Below, one piece after another: positions 23,019-35,790 of a DNA stretch of 64,000 nucleotides. The translations under genes and the position numbers were made by a program. A model generated the notes under the pieces. That model made no database searches. It was given only the letters and a program-made list of their open reading frames with translations, and was not told the origin of the DNA. Positions within the stretch are counted from its first letter, which is position 1. Every line of letters starts with the position of its first letter. This DNA comes from Epiperipatus broadwayi. Lineage: Eukaryota; Onychophora; Udeonychophora; Euonychophora; Peripatidae. The stretch covers positions 3,141,147 to 3,205,146 of the forward strand of contig JAQFVV010006313.1 of the NCBI GenBank assembly GCA_028023455.1, written 5' to 3'.

Positions 23019-24401
23019 CTTTAATATTTTTTGAACCACTTGGGTGATAAACCATTAGGTTTTTAGATAATAAGATGATGAATTAGTTCATATGATAATA
23101 CAATTTAGTATAAACGTTTCCAGTTAATCATACAGTCCAATTATTTCAAAGATAATCCTTCATAAATATAATTTTACACAAAATTTTAAATTAAAAACAA
23201 AAACTATTTATTTTAAGTACAGAATACAATAAAAAAAGTTATACAAAAGTAATAGCATTTAAATAATATTGATAATTCTTATGTCTGATTATATAATTAA
23301 AAATTATTATAACTTATATGAAATCTTATATGAACCTTACAAGACAAAATGTATATAAAGTATTTTTTATTATAAATGATGTAGCAGGCTTTTGTCATTT
23401 TTACATCACAGTGAAGGCTAACATAAATAAAAAAATTACTATTTAAATATATTGGAAATATGTTTAATTTTAAATGAGAAACCTTTTGATAGATGTAATC
23501 AACTATCCTTCTTTGATATTGCCTTCTTAAAAAACTTTTTTAAATCATATATAACTCCGGAATTTTTAGAAACAGACAAATGCTACATTTTATTTTAAGA
23601 TTCCAAAACATATTTTTATTTCTAATATTAATTGTTGTTATTATAATAATAAATATACTAATTTAATATTGTATTCAAATTTACTATAGTTTTTATTTAA
23701 AATAAAAACTTATTCTATTATATTCAGTTTTCTTTACAACAATTAACTATTAAATAAAAAAATAAAATTACTCCGGCATGAAATGCAGCATTAAAGTTTT
23801 TATTACGAATACACCCACACGTCAAGCACATGAAATAAATTACACTAACAAAAACAGAAATTCCTAATAGCAAAGTTTTAAAGCTGCAATTTTATAAGCC
23901 ATTGAGACTTTTTGAAAATTGGTGAGTATATTCCAGTATATTTATTTAAATTATTATCATTTTATAAGTCATATTCCATTTCTATTTGTAATTATTACTT
24001 TCAATTCTTTTACTGAAATTTATTATAATTTTAATGCCTAACATGATAATATATATTTTTCTGTCTTACTAATTTTTCCCTAAGTGGTTTTTTTCTAAGA
24101 AACAAAGTTCTTCAATCAGCAATTTTGCAATATATTGGAGATTTGTGTGTTGGTAAATATGACTCAACTGCCACTTTATAATTTGAACTGATATCCATTT
24201 ATATTATGTATAGAACCAATTATTTCATAGTGTGTAAATGTTTATCTTTTATAGTTTGTTCCAAGCAATACAATTTAATTTGTTTCATAATAATATATGT
24301 AGAAATTAAAACCTTTTTTGGTAATGTAACTATCTAAGTGTTGCCTGGTTTCTAATGGTTATATATATTTATGTGACAAAAAAAAAAATATTGAAAATTA
24401 T
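23019..24401. other. AT-rich stretch without a gene
   Basis: Nothing recognised on either strand. Confidence 0.6.
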
Positions 24402-24641
24402 ATGAGTAAATTATTAAGTGTGGGTAATAATATAAAAGAAATTTATCAGGTGATTTGTCAATTTAATAAGAAAATTAATAGAAATGTTGGTGATGAAAAA
24501 ATTGATATTAAGAAGTACATTTCTTTACCTTTTTATAATAATAATCAAGTAAAATTTATGAAAAAAGTTTATAATAGCAGTTTTTGGAGCATGCAGCAAG
24601 ATTCCAGCCTCAGTCTGACAGAACATCAGCAGTCTGCCTGA
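24402..24641 (+). pseudogene. Possible PLE scrap, 79 codons
   Basis: The frame contains KKYISLPFYNNNQVKFMKKV, which has the same layout as the ILLPYFANAHRKLYSVF segment of the PLE at 17033 (hydrophobic-Leu-Pro-aromatic, then a basic helix). Before it is a Lys- and Asn-rich stretch. Without an alignment this is only a suggestion; a chance frame is possible. Confidence 0.25.
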
Positions 24642-24819
24642 TACAATCAATGCCCATCTAATAATTTGAAACCACTAAGAATGTATAACTGCCTGAAGTA
24701 AGAAATAGCCCAGAATCACAATCATCAGGACCACATTGGAAGCCTAAAATCCAACTGATTGGTAAAACACACATGCAGCAGCAAAGAACAAGAAGTCACA
24801 AGGTTAAAATCCTATAGGT

Positions 24820-25555
24820 AATAACATTTTTTTATTCCAATTCCTGATATTAATTAAAGTAGCCATAGCAATCTTTGAGTATTTCCAGAGACAGCATAAA
24901 ATGAACTATTTATGTTCAGGTTTAGTGTAAAACTTTTTTAAATATACAAATAGCTTATAATAAACTATATATGCATGTTTTAATGCTTTGTACTTATTTT
25001 AATGCTTTATGTTTACCATTGTGTGTTTTATTAATAATATGTGTGCCTAAAATATTATATAATTATTGTTTATATTAATTATAAATTTATAATTAGTTTA
25101 TAATTACAGTAAACATTTTAGTTGAAATAAAGTATTTGTTTATCAATTACTGCCAGTCAATTATTTTAATTATATTACTAAGAACAATTTAACAAAGAAG
25201 TTATATAAGCAGTTATTGTTATATTGTTTTCCATTGAGCTAGTTGAGATTTCTTAGGCACTGAGTTAGTTGCCATTATTCAGGGCGTGTTAACTACTCCT
25301 TGTAGTTAGCTGTTGCCTGAAGTTTACTTCAAAACAAAAAAAAAGTGCTTTGAATGGCAGGTGTTGAATTCAGCAGTCGATAAGATCTATGGCCTGAAAA
25401 GATGGTTGTGGTTAGATATTTTTATTTAGCTTCAGCCTGGCCATAGATACACTTTGGGTATTATGCTTCATTGCCTAAGAGAGCAGTGTGATGCAATACT
25501 TAAATTGCAGATGGAGTAGATCGAATTTATAAGAATAATTTAATAAATAATTGTA
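24820..25555. repeat. Dispersed repeat R3, copy B (uninterrupted)
   Basis: Collinear with 16710-16990 plus 18101-18525, about 0.74 kb. No coding capacity, LTR or inverted ends seen; class unknown. It defines the empty site of the PLE insertion in copy A. Confidence 0.75.
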
Positions 25556-27415
25556 TCATATTTTTATATATAAAAGGAAGTCAACAATTTATCTTACAAT
25601 CTGTCAACAATGTTTTGCTTTTCACAATTTTCTATTTTTATTAAAGAGTAAAATTTTTATGCTATATTATATTTTTTATTTGATCTACCCCCACCCGGTT
25701 CAATATATATATATAATTAAATGAATTACACAAATTCAGAAGTTAAAAAGCTACTCAAAGTTAAAATTTAAAAATATACAAGTAATGGTTTCATTGTCAT
25801 GGCAGATATCCCAAACGCAAAGTAACACAAACATGAAACAAATATATACTAAGTGATTACTCGATAATTTTATCTTAATTCCAAATACCACTCTTAAACA
25901 AGATAAAAGTTTTTGAATTATAAATTTTCAATAATAAACATTCTTTAGGACTTTTTTTCTTTTTTTTCTTTTCAAAAAATACTATATTAGCTGCTTAAAC
26001 ATAATCTTATGGTCTGTATTTTTTATATAGATATATAATGCAGAACTAAAACTTTTTTATTTTACTTTTATGATCTTTCACATTTTGTTAAAGCACAAAC
26101 TACTTCGACCAATATATAATATCCTACAAAAACAAGAAATAATATAAAATATTTCAATAATGTGATTTCTATCAACTTTTTTTTTGTTTATTCAATAAAT
26201 TATTTATAGAAATACTGTTTTTACATGAATTCTTTATTTCTAAATATAATTTTTATAACATTTAAAAAGAAGACTACTTAAATCAATACTAAAATTCTTA
26301 TTAAATATAATATCATTAATGAATTTATAAGAATAGCCAATATTAAAATAATGATTATAAATTAGTCCTGGTCTGAAATAAAATTATCTTTTTTAGAACT
26401 ATTTAATCTTAAATTCTATAATAAAATTTCTCAAAAAGGCTACCATTTTGAAACAATTCATAACTAGCAACTTAGTAATCAGTATTACATTTTTACTTTT
26501 GTCATAATGAGTACATCCTGAACAACTATTTTTTTAAGTCATCACTAAGAATATTTAAAAACTTTAATTGCAGAAAATCAAATCTACCTCCTTTTAAAAT
26601 ATATATAAAAATAATAAACTATTAAATTTTTATTAAACTAATATAAACTACACAAATTAAATGTGAAATAATGTAATCAATCCATTGCCTTCTGTTTTTT
26701 AATCTTATCAAATTTAGTATTATAACTAAGTTACCCAGAATCCTCTAACAACAGAAGAATATCTTGAATAATCCTAATTTTGTTTCTAGACAAATATTCA
26801 ATTATTAACTAACTTAGAAATATAAATCTCAATATTTCTCCATCCACTAACAGATTGATGCATATTTTTTCTATCAACATTACTACATACCCAATTATTT
26901 TGCATGATAAAACTTATTAATTTTTTCAAAAGTCTCAAAAAAGACAAATGATGATATTAACCAAAAGTGTCAAATTTTTCTAAAACTATATTTAGTTTCT
27001 AGAAATCTGTTTAAAAAGGAATACCAATAAAATATGAAATAAATCTTTAAACAATCTTCTTTGAAAGATTATTGGGATGTATTAATTGATTTTTCTTATT
27101 ATTTAAACTCTGATTTATGAATGAACTCACAATTGTTGATATTATCAGAATATTTGATGGTCCTGCTATTACCTTGATTTTTTTCACTTTCCTATGTAAA
27201 TGCTATTCATTCATCAGTTGGGAGAAACTGGAAGTAAAATAAATATTGATATATTAATTTCAAAAAACATGAGGGTGTTAGTATTTTATAGAAAAAAATA
27301 CATTTGGATGAGAATGCTTCTGATTGGTAGAATCGTTGAGAGTGCATCTCTTCTATTGGTCATACCTGTGTGCAAAAAAAATATTTATATCTATAGTTTA
27401 CGCACATTGATTACA
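25556..27415. other. AT-rich stretch without a gene
   Basis: Nothing recognised. The 72-codon frame at 27200-27418 ends at the palindrome and shows no family features. Confidence 0.6.
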
Positions 27416-27596
27416 TAAGTAATATTTACTGAAGCTATAACCTTGATAATATGCGTATAAAATGCGATAGTAGGGACCTCTACAGGTGTTTTAACCACAA
27501 GCTTATCTTCCTTGTGGTTAAAACACCTGTAGAGGTCCCTACTATCGCATTTTATACGCATATTATCGAGGTTATAGCCTCAGTAAATATTACTTA
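27416..27596. repeat. Near-perfect palindrome, two 86-bp arms
   Basis: The left arm (27416-27501) and right arm (27511-27596) are reverse complements with only two differences by eye, both transitions; the spacer is nine bases. One difference is TG against CG, as expected from CpG decay. The arms include TAGTAGGGACCTCTACAGG. This may be a palindromic MITE or a fold-back duplication, and its transcript would be an 86-bp hairpin. Confidence 0.95.
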
Positions 27597-27638
27597 AATA
27601 TTTATGATTATTTTTACAAAATTTTTATATAGTAACTA

Positions 27639-27641
<3 letters not shown>

Positions 27642-27671
<30 letters not shown>
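27642..27671. repeat. (AT)n microsatellite
   Basis: Pure AT tract of 30 bases. Confidence 0.95.
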
Positions 27672-27674
<3 letters not shown>

Positions 27675-30600
27675 GGCCTGTCTATAGGTAGTATGACCCT
27701 AATCAGAGTTTCCAAGTCCCTTATATTAGGCCCTACTTGGATTCGGGTTAGGTTCTATTAATAAATTTACTATATCCCAAACATTTTCTTTAACTATAAC
27801 AATTGAATTTAGATAAGATTAGTATTTATCCCATGTTACTTTGACATGAGTAAACATTTCTAAAATAAGATATGTTTTAAATATAATCAATATGAGACTC
27901 ATTTACCTATAAACAGATCATGTCTGCTTAACATTAAACAAATACAAAATACTTGTTTAATGGCATAAGAATACCCAGATACTCCTCCTTATTAAGTATC
28001 TACATACTCTCATGACTAACAATAATATCTAATATATTATTTTATATTTATAACTATTAAGTTTTAATTCAATCACTCATTAAATTAATCTGTTAGATAA
28101 TTACAGATAAACTTTGATTCATATTATGTTTAATAATTAAGATTGGCAATAATCACAAGAATAACTTTAAAATAAGGAGATCTCAGGAAAATCATTGATT
28201 TATTAATGCTTCATACTACCAATGGAATATCAAGAGGCATTTTACAGATTTCCATGGATAGTGTACAAATTAAGAAAGGCTTATAATTTAAATTCATAGT
28301 CAAGCTTTATATGTATGTTCTTCAATACTGAATATTAAAATAATATTAACTAAACTGTGATTAACACTAATACTTTCACTAATAACTAATGTATCATTTA
28401 ATTTTATATTAATAAATACATTTTAATAATTGGCAATGTCATCAATGACCTATGGGATCAAGGCAGCATGTAACAAATAAAAAAAAAATCTTTACTAAGA
28501 GATTTATGCTTATTAAACTGTTAGATTTGCTTTAAATTGAATTGACTTTTCATTTTAATTTTGACTGTACATTTTAAGTTGTGTGATGTGGTGAAAATGA
28601 GCCCAGAAAAGATATGCAGCAATTGGAATTTAATAAACTTTTAAAACAATCATTTTAATAATATTCATTACAAATGATAATAAACATTTCCATTAATATC
28701 AAATTTAAAATAACATAACAAAATAATACATATATATTATAATAATAATAACAACAGAAAATTAATCTTTAGAGTATTATTATCAAACAAAACTAATGAT
28801 TTCCCATTATATGTTGAGATATTTATCCCTATGTATGTGAACTATATATCACATATTTAGTTTATTAAACAATCATTTTTTTCCATTCATGGTTCGTTAG
28901 TTTAACCTCTACATAATAGTAGTACTTGATGATTAAGTAACAATACAAAAAATAAATGAGAATATAGGGTTATAATTCTGGAGATTGGTAAGCAAACAAA
29001 ATTACTACTTTTATCTTTCACATAAGAACAAAATCATTGTTTTTTTTAGTTTATCCATTTGTACATGTATATATAACCTGCTCTTTGGAGTATGTATATA
29101 TCATTTTAAATACCCTTTCATACTAAAATATCGAGTATATTTATTTATTTAAAGGATTCATAATCTTTAAACTTAACCGAATTATTAAATAACTATTAAT
29201 ATAACAACACTTGAATTAATTCCTTATTAAATTAGTTTTCTATCCCCCCCCCCCATTATCCTAACAAATCATCGATTAAAAATATAAATACTAACATTAG
29301 AAAGAAGTTATGTTTTAACTCTCAGCTAAAGTATAAGAACAATTTTAAATCTTCTAGTTGTTCCAAAACTTATCATAATGTTTTTATTTTTCCTTATTTT
29401 TTGAAGATTCTGCTTATCCTAAGATTAGCTAGGTATTTGAGTTACTACAACAATAATCCTTGTTTTGTTATTTGTTTAGTAATAAATTTATTTGCTTTAT
29501 TTACTTTATATGATATATATTTCTCTCCATAGTAAAAAGCACACTTATTATTTCAATTAAAAATGCATCGTGCAACGTTTTTTTTTTTTTTTTTTCAGCT
29601 AAAACTTTATAAAACTGACATCCATGCTGGTATGGCTCAAAATAAATAATATATCCAGAATAATAATGAACACTTTTATTTATTACTAATTTCATTGAAT
29701 TTTAAATATATATACTTAACTGTTTTCAAGAGATATACTATTTTTTTTATTTATCCTTACTGGATATTTACGGTGTTTATTTATTTCCTTTTGTGTATTA
29801 CTGCAGTTCATTTTCCCTATGGCACAATTATTATTATTTTTCCGTGAATATATTCGTTGACTATTCATCTCCAATTATTTCTTCAATACTTATTAATTTT
29901 CAAGAGATTATTGGGAATTCCGATTATTGACTTGCCCAGTAGAAAAACGATTAATTTATTCCATTATTTTAACAACAGAGCTTATAATTATCCATGTATA
30001 TTAATATAGAATTGTAAATCATAAGGTGTTAGGAATTTTAATCCAACTTTGTTTTTTTTTTTAAAAAAAAAAAAAATATCACCAAGAAAAAAAAACTTAG
30101 TTATTTCAACTTTACGATCAAGAAGCTCTTTTTTTTTTTCTCCTCTCTTGAATTTCATATTCCAAGATTGTTTGAAACTCTTTGATTGGCTAATATTTTC
30201 CCACTTTTTTCTATGAAACAATTATTTATTTTGAAAGTTTTTGGTTTATTATTTTAAAATGACCGATTTTCCTTTTTTTTTAAAAAAATATTAAAATACA
30301 ATATTTTTTAGAATTTAAATAAAGATAGAATTTACTGTTTTAATTTTAAATCAGTATTTTGTAAAATTAAACTTTATTTATCTACTTTTAAATATAGTAA
30401 AATTTGAAGATAAATAATTTCTATGTTTAAAATCAAATGCACACCCACTATAATTATTAGTCCCTACTACGCATTATGTTTACAAAATTACAATTTAAAC
30501 TTCGCTGGTTTTAAACTCCAAATAATATATATTGTTCATCCATCTGCATATATATGACTCTATAGGTTATTTTCTATATGTATTTTGAGTTAAGACATTT

Positions 30601-31344
30601 ATAAATTTCCCTTAACTAAATTCGAGTTCAAACCCTGTGATCTAATATTTCATTATTGTCTTCTTTTAATAAGTAAATATTATTAAATTTGTAAAATTTA
30701 AAATTATACACTAAAATTTTATTTTAGAATAGTCTGAGCTAATAAAAAGTGCACAATATATATGTGATGATACTTAAAATATATTTGAGTGTGTTTTGTT
30801 ATTGAAAATATAAAAAATAAGAATATTTGTAGTATTGATAAAAATGAAACTACAATCATAATGATCTTTCAACTATTATAGTATATAACTTTAATGATAA
30901 TTTAATAATTATAAATTCAATTTTAAAATTTGAGTAGAATTTTATAGCTTTATGGTGTCTTAGAAATGATGTTCAGTTAAATGAGATTTTTATTATCAGT
31001 GTTTCAGTAATGTCCTATAATATAAAAAAAAATTAATTGATCTCATTATATATTTAACTTTACTATTTTTTTTCCCATATTTTTAAAGTTCAAATATATT
31101 TGCTTGGAATATTTTTCATTTATGTACTTATGTCTTTAATAAATCAAGAACAATTTATTAATTCACAATATAAAATAAAGGTTTTAATATTAATGGAAAA
31201 CGTTGGAATTGTCAATATGGGGAAGATGCAAACAAAGATTGAAATGTGGAAGGACTAAAAAAAATGAATACTTTTTTTTTTTTTATATTCTCATTTCAAT
31301 TAATGGATTTAATAAACAAAATGGTATAGATAAATATGTTTATG
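27672..31344. other. AT-rich stretch without a gene
   Basis: No coding region or shared repeat recognised over 3.6 kb. Homopolymer runs include C12-13 near 29245, T18 near 29579 and A14 near 30064. Confidence 0.6.
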
Positions 31345-33962
31345 CTGATATTATAAATAAAAAGTGGAAGAACAATATTGTGGAGATTGATGGTGTATCA
31401 GACAGAGTGGCAAGATTAGTTATACAACTTAATAGCAGATATCAAATGCAGATAATTCAGGTTTATGCCCCAACAAGTTCTCACAGTGATGAAGTAGTAG
31501 AAGATTTTTATATAGATGTACAAAAGGCTTTTGATCAGAGTAAACAACATTTTAAAATTGTTATGGGAGATTTTAATGCTAGAATTGGTAAACAAATGAA
31601 AGATGAAAGTGTTGTAGGTAATTTTGGTTATGGTAATAGAAATGAGAGAGGACATAGACTTGTGGAGTTTGCAGAGAAGGAAAAACTTTATATTATGAAT
31701 TCTTTTTTTGAGAAAAATGTTAGAAGGAAATGGACATGGAAGCATCCAAATGAAGGTACAGCAGAATTGGATTATATTTTGACTAACAGGAAATACATAT
31801 TTCAAGATTGTAATGTTCTTAATAAATTTAACACCGGAAGTGATCATCGATTAGTAAGGTGTAAGTTATGTGTTAATGTAAAACTAGAGAGACAAAAATT
31901 ATTAAGAAAAACTATATTTACAGTTGATATTCCTAATCTTCAGAAACATTCTAATGAATTTAAATTAGAACTTACAAATCGGTTTCAAGTATTAGTAGAT
32001 TTTGAACATGATTCAGATTTGAATGAAATTAATATGAAAATAACTGATACACTTTTAAAAACTGCAACAAAGATAGCTGGTAGAAAAAAGCAGCAATTGA
32101 CTAATAAAATTTCTACTGAGACTAGAGAATTTATGAAGAAAAGAAGGAATATGAAGATATACATAAATGATGTATTAAAAAGAATTGAATATCTCAAATT
32201 TTGTAAAATGGTGCGGAAAAGAGTTGAAAATGATATAAGAAAGTATAACTCTGAACTAGCAAGAAAAGCTGTAGAAGAAAATAAAAGTCTTAAGAATGTA
32301 AAACAACATTTTGGTATTGGTAGGAAATTTATATCTGCAATAAGGAAAAAAGATGGAATTATTACTAAAAAGAGGGATGACATTATGAAATTGGTAGATT
32401 TTTATCAAGAATTATATAGTAATAAAGAACAAGTACCTCCTATATCTATTACACCTTCCGAATTGCCCAGAATTTTAAATGAAGAAGTGAGAAATGCAAT
32501 TAAATGTATGAAAAAAGGAAAGGCTCTAGGTAATGATGGAATTATAATTGATATATTAAAAGAAGCAGGTGAAGAAACAGAAAAAATATTAGCAAAGTTA
32601 TATACCAAATGTCTAAATGATAAAGATGTACTGGATGATTGGAAGAATGCAGTAATAATATTAATATTTTAAAAAGGTGATAAAGAAGATATTAAAAATT
32701 ACAGACCTATCAGCCTTTTATCAGTTTTATATAAAATTTTTACCAAGATAATTACAACTCGTCTACAGAGAACCTTGGATTTTCACCAACCAAGAGAACA
32801 AGCTGGATTTAAAAGTGGTTTTAGTACAGTAGATCATATTCAAGTATTGAGAGAAGTTATAGAAAGGACAAATGAATATGAGTTGTCATTATGTTTTGGA
32901 TTTGTAGATTATGAAAAGGCATTTGATTCTATAAACATTTCTTCAGTGATTAAAGCATTGGATCATCAAGGTATAGATCCAGGATATTGTCATATTTTAA
33001 AGAATATTTATAAAAATGCAACAGCAACAATTAGATTACATAATGATACTGGAAAAGTCAACATTGAGAAAGGTGTAAGACAAGGTGACTCCATATCTCC
33101 AAAACTTTTTACAGCAGTGCTGCAAGAAGTATTTTATGGATTAAAATGGGAAACTAAAGGAGTGAAAGTAAATGGAGATTATTTAAGTCATTTAGATTTC
33201 GCAGATGATGTAGTTGTTTTTGCAAATAATGCTTCCGAGCTGCAGGAAATGTTGCAGGAGTTATCAGATGAAAGTAGGAAAGTAGGACTAAAGATAAATG
33301 TTAAAAAGACTAAAGTAATGTTTAATTGATTTGCTCAAAATATGAAAATAAAGATTGATTATGATGAATTAGAAGAAGTTAAGAGTTACAAATACCTTGG
33401 TCAGATTATTAATACAGATGGAAACATAATAGAGGAAATTAATCATAGAATTAAACTTGGTTGGAGTGCTTTTGGTAGAAATAACTTGATATTAAAAGGA
33501 AATATGCCTATGTGTTTGAAAAGAAAGGTTTTTAACAAATGTGTTTTACCAGTTCTTACTTATGGATCTGAGACTTGGACACTTAATAGAAGATCAATAC
33601 ACAGACTTCAGACCACTCAAAGAAGTATGGAGAGATGTATGTTGGGAGTAACAAGAAGAGATCGAAAACGCAATGTATGGGTAAGAGAACAAACAGGTGT
33701 TACTGACCTCATTGAAAAAATTAAAAGATTGAAGTGGAGTTGGGCTGGACATATTGCTAGAAGAGATGATAATAGATGGACAATTGAAATTTTAAACTGG
33801 ATTCCAAGAGATTGTAAAAGACCCAGAAGGAGACCACATGTAAGATGGATGGATGAAATAAGAAAATGTGTAGGGGTGATGTGGAGAAGAGAAGCTAAAG
33901 ATCGGAGAAGATGGGTTAAACTTGGAGAGACCTTCATCCTGCAGTGGATTGATAATGGTTGA
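31345..33962 (+). pseudogene. Endonuclease-reverse transcriptase of RTE LINE, two nonsense codons
   Basis: One frame runs about 870 codons and is interrupted only by TAA at 32670-32672 (AAA in copy 1) and TGA at 33327-33329 (CGA in copy 1); there are no frameshifts. The endonuclease shows VYAPTSSHSDE, KIVMGDFNARIG with the Asp-x-Asn motif, and SDHRLVR; its first roughly 100 residues are missing. The RT has FVDYEKAFDSI, GVRQGDSISPKLF and FADDVVVF, all intact, then YKYLGQIINTDG, LTYGSETWTL and GHIARRDDNRW. The C-terminus is complete and keeps the Trp that is a stop in copy 1. RTE proteins of this layout nick target DNA and reverse-transcribe the element RNA there; vertebrate CFDP2 is a known domesticated relative. 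Confidence 0.92.
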
Positions 33963-33990
33963 TAATGATGATGATGAGGATGCTGACATT
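31345..33990 (+). mobile_element. RTE-type LINE, copy 2, 5' truncated
   Basis: Starts within the endonuclease and runs to a TGATGATGATGAGGATG tail, the short 3' repeat expected of RTE elements. About 2.6 kb. It is close to copy 1 where they overlap. The first 48 or so codons of the frame that begins at 31203 are flanking DNA read through by chance. No target duplication was identified. Confidence 0.9.
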
Positions 33991-35404
33991 GTGATAAATA
34001 AAAAGATAGTAGGATGATATAAAAAATTCATAAGGTAAATGAAGTTAAAGATACATAAATTCTTAATTAAAATTTTGTGTAAATAGAAATAATAATATCT
34101 CAATTGCATACTAATGTATGTACATATAAATAAATCATTACAAATATGTAACGGTTTAATTATAAAACCAATATTAAAACTTTAAAAATAAATAAATATT
34201 TTTTTAATTTAAACTAAATAAATTTAAACAAAAGTCTAACTTTTTTTTTCTTATTTTATGAAATTAATTTGCTTTAGTGTATTTTATAGATAATAATATA
34301 ATTAGAAAAAAAGAAAGGAATGGAAATTTAAAAATAATTTTATTAATTCAGTCTTTTATTATATATTTATTTTAATCCCTTTTCTGCAAAACACAATTGT
34401 ATAACGTTTGTTACTTTACTGAAAAATAGATAATTATTTTTATAAAAAACGCGACTGGGAAATCTATAAAAAAGACTAAAAGGCGTTTTCATTTGTTCTT
34501 CTCTCACGCCTTTATTATTACTTTTTTGTTGATGTAGATTCTCTGCCCTTTCATTTATATTTTTATGTGTGGTGGGGTTGTTGTATATATAAATACTACA
34601 TCATTTATATGAACACATTTTAGAAGTTGTTTAAAAATCTCTATGTCCTGTAAATTTAAATAATTGCGTTTATTAAAAACACACATCTATCAAGAATTAT
34701 CTTTCAGACAACAATACATCTCATTCGAAAATGTTTCAGATATTTGTCTGAATCTTGAATGTTGGGCCAGAGTCAAATTGCAGTCTGCAAAAAAAAAATT
34801 TAAAAGTAAAAAGTTTTTCTTGTAGTAAAACAAAATAATTTGATAAGCAAATGATAAAGTTTGCCTGAAAGTTTGTGATGATGGTATTTTAATTGTTATT
34901 ATCAATTATGCTACTTCCATTATCTACTATTGAATTATTAAATGCTTTTATAAAGATTCAAGCTTTACAATTGTTAGTAATAGCACACATGTTACTATAT
35001 ATCACTATGTTTTATGTAGTATTATACTCCTCTCTTATTCAATAATTGTTCTGACTTGTAACAGTATTGGCATGAAATCCAGGGTTGGGATCTTTATATT
35101 CATAAATTGAAATTGAGGATATGGCTAACTAGACCATTCTGTCAAAGTTAACAACAAGTATAATTTTTATATGTTTATCTATAGGATAGACTTTTTGATT
35201 TTTCTACTTATTTCTTAATGTCAAAATTAATATGTAATTTCTGAACATTTTGAATTATCATAGTATATTGAGTTATAGACCTGTTTGTCATTGCATATAG
35301 GCAGGTTTTTATAATTTACTTGTTTATTTTTTTTTCTTCTCTGTATCTAACTTTTGTTTTTTTTTAACAGACATCTATTTTTTTCTCTTTTATCAATTTT
35401 TTCT
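33991..35404. other. AT-rich stretch without a gene
   Basis: Nothing recognised. Confidence 0.6.
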
Positions 35405-35790
35405 TTAATATATAGGGTATATGAGTACAGACTTTCACATGACCCACCACTCTCCACTCTATCTCATAACATTGACACACATGAACACATATATGTTTTA
35501 AAGATAAAGTATGAAGATTGGCTATCTTAATATATATATATATATATGAGTACTTATAGCATATATGTGTGGAGATGATGATGTGGACCAACTGATGATT
35601 GCTGGTTTAGCATGAAATACATATATTGATGATTATTTATCTTTTTGACATATATGTGTTCAAGTGTATCAGTGTTATGAGATAGAGTGGAGAGTGGTAG
35701 TCATTATGTAAGTCTGTGCTCATATCCCCTATTTATTATAAATATAGATACATGTATATAATAAGCCTGTGTTTTAAATTTAACTTTGTA
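35405..35790. repeat. Inverted-arm repeat carrying a hammerhead motif
   Basis: The left arm (about 35411-35508) and the right arm (about 35628-35732) are reverse complements over roughly 100 bases, sharing CACTCTCCACTCTATCTCAT and the ATATGAGNACAGACTT end. The right side continues to ATATAATAAGCCTGTGTTT. Between the arms lie an (AT)n tract and a hammerhead-like segment. Related arms occur at 18530-18715 and 49696-50150. Confidence 0.8.
35575..35640 (+). ncRNA. Hammerhead ribozyme-like motif, copy 1
   Basis: CTGATGA at 35592-35598, then a stem TGCT/AGCA with a GGTTT loop, then GAAA at 35614-35617 followed by ATACAT. The conserved core boxes are intact. There is a T-T mismatch at the base of stem II, and stem I (CCAA before the core) pairs only partly with TTGA after it, so activity is doubtful. 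Confidence 0.5.

Noticed and set aside
27190-27225. Minus-strand hammerhead (CTGATGA with GGAAA downstream)
   Set aside because: No plausible stem II between the boxes.
35411-35508. Telomeric or centromeric satellite
   Set aside because: The arms occur as single inverted pairs at scattered sites, not as arrays.
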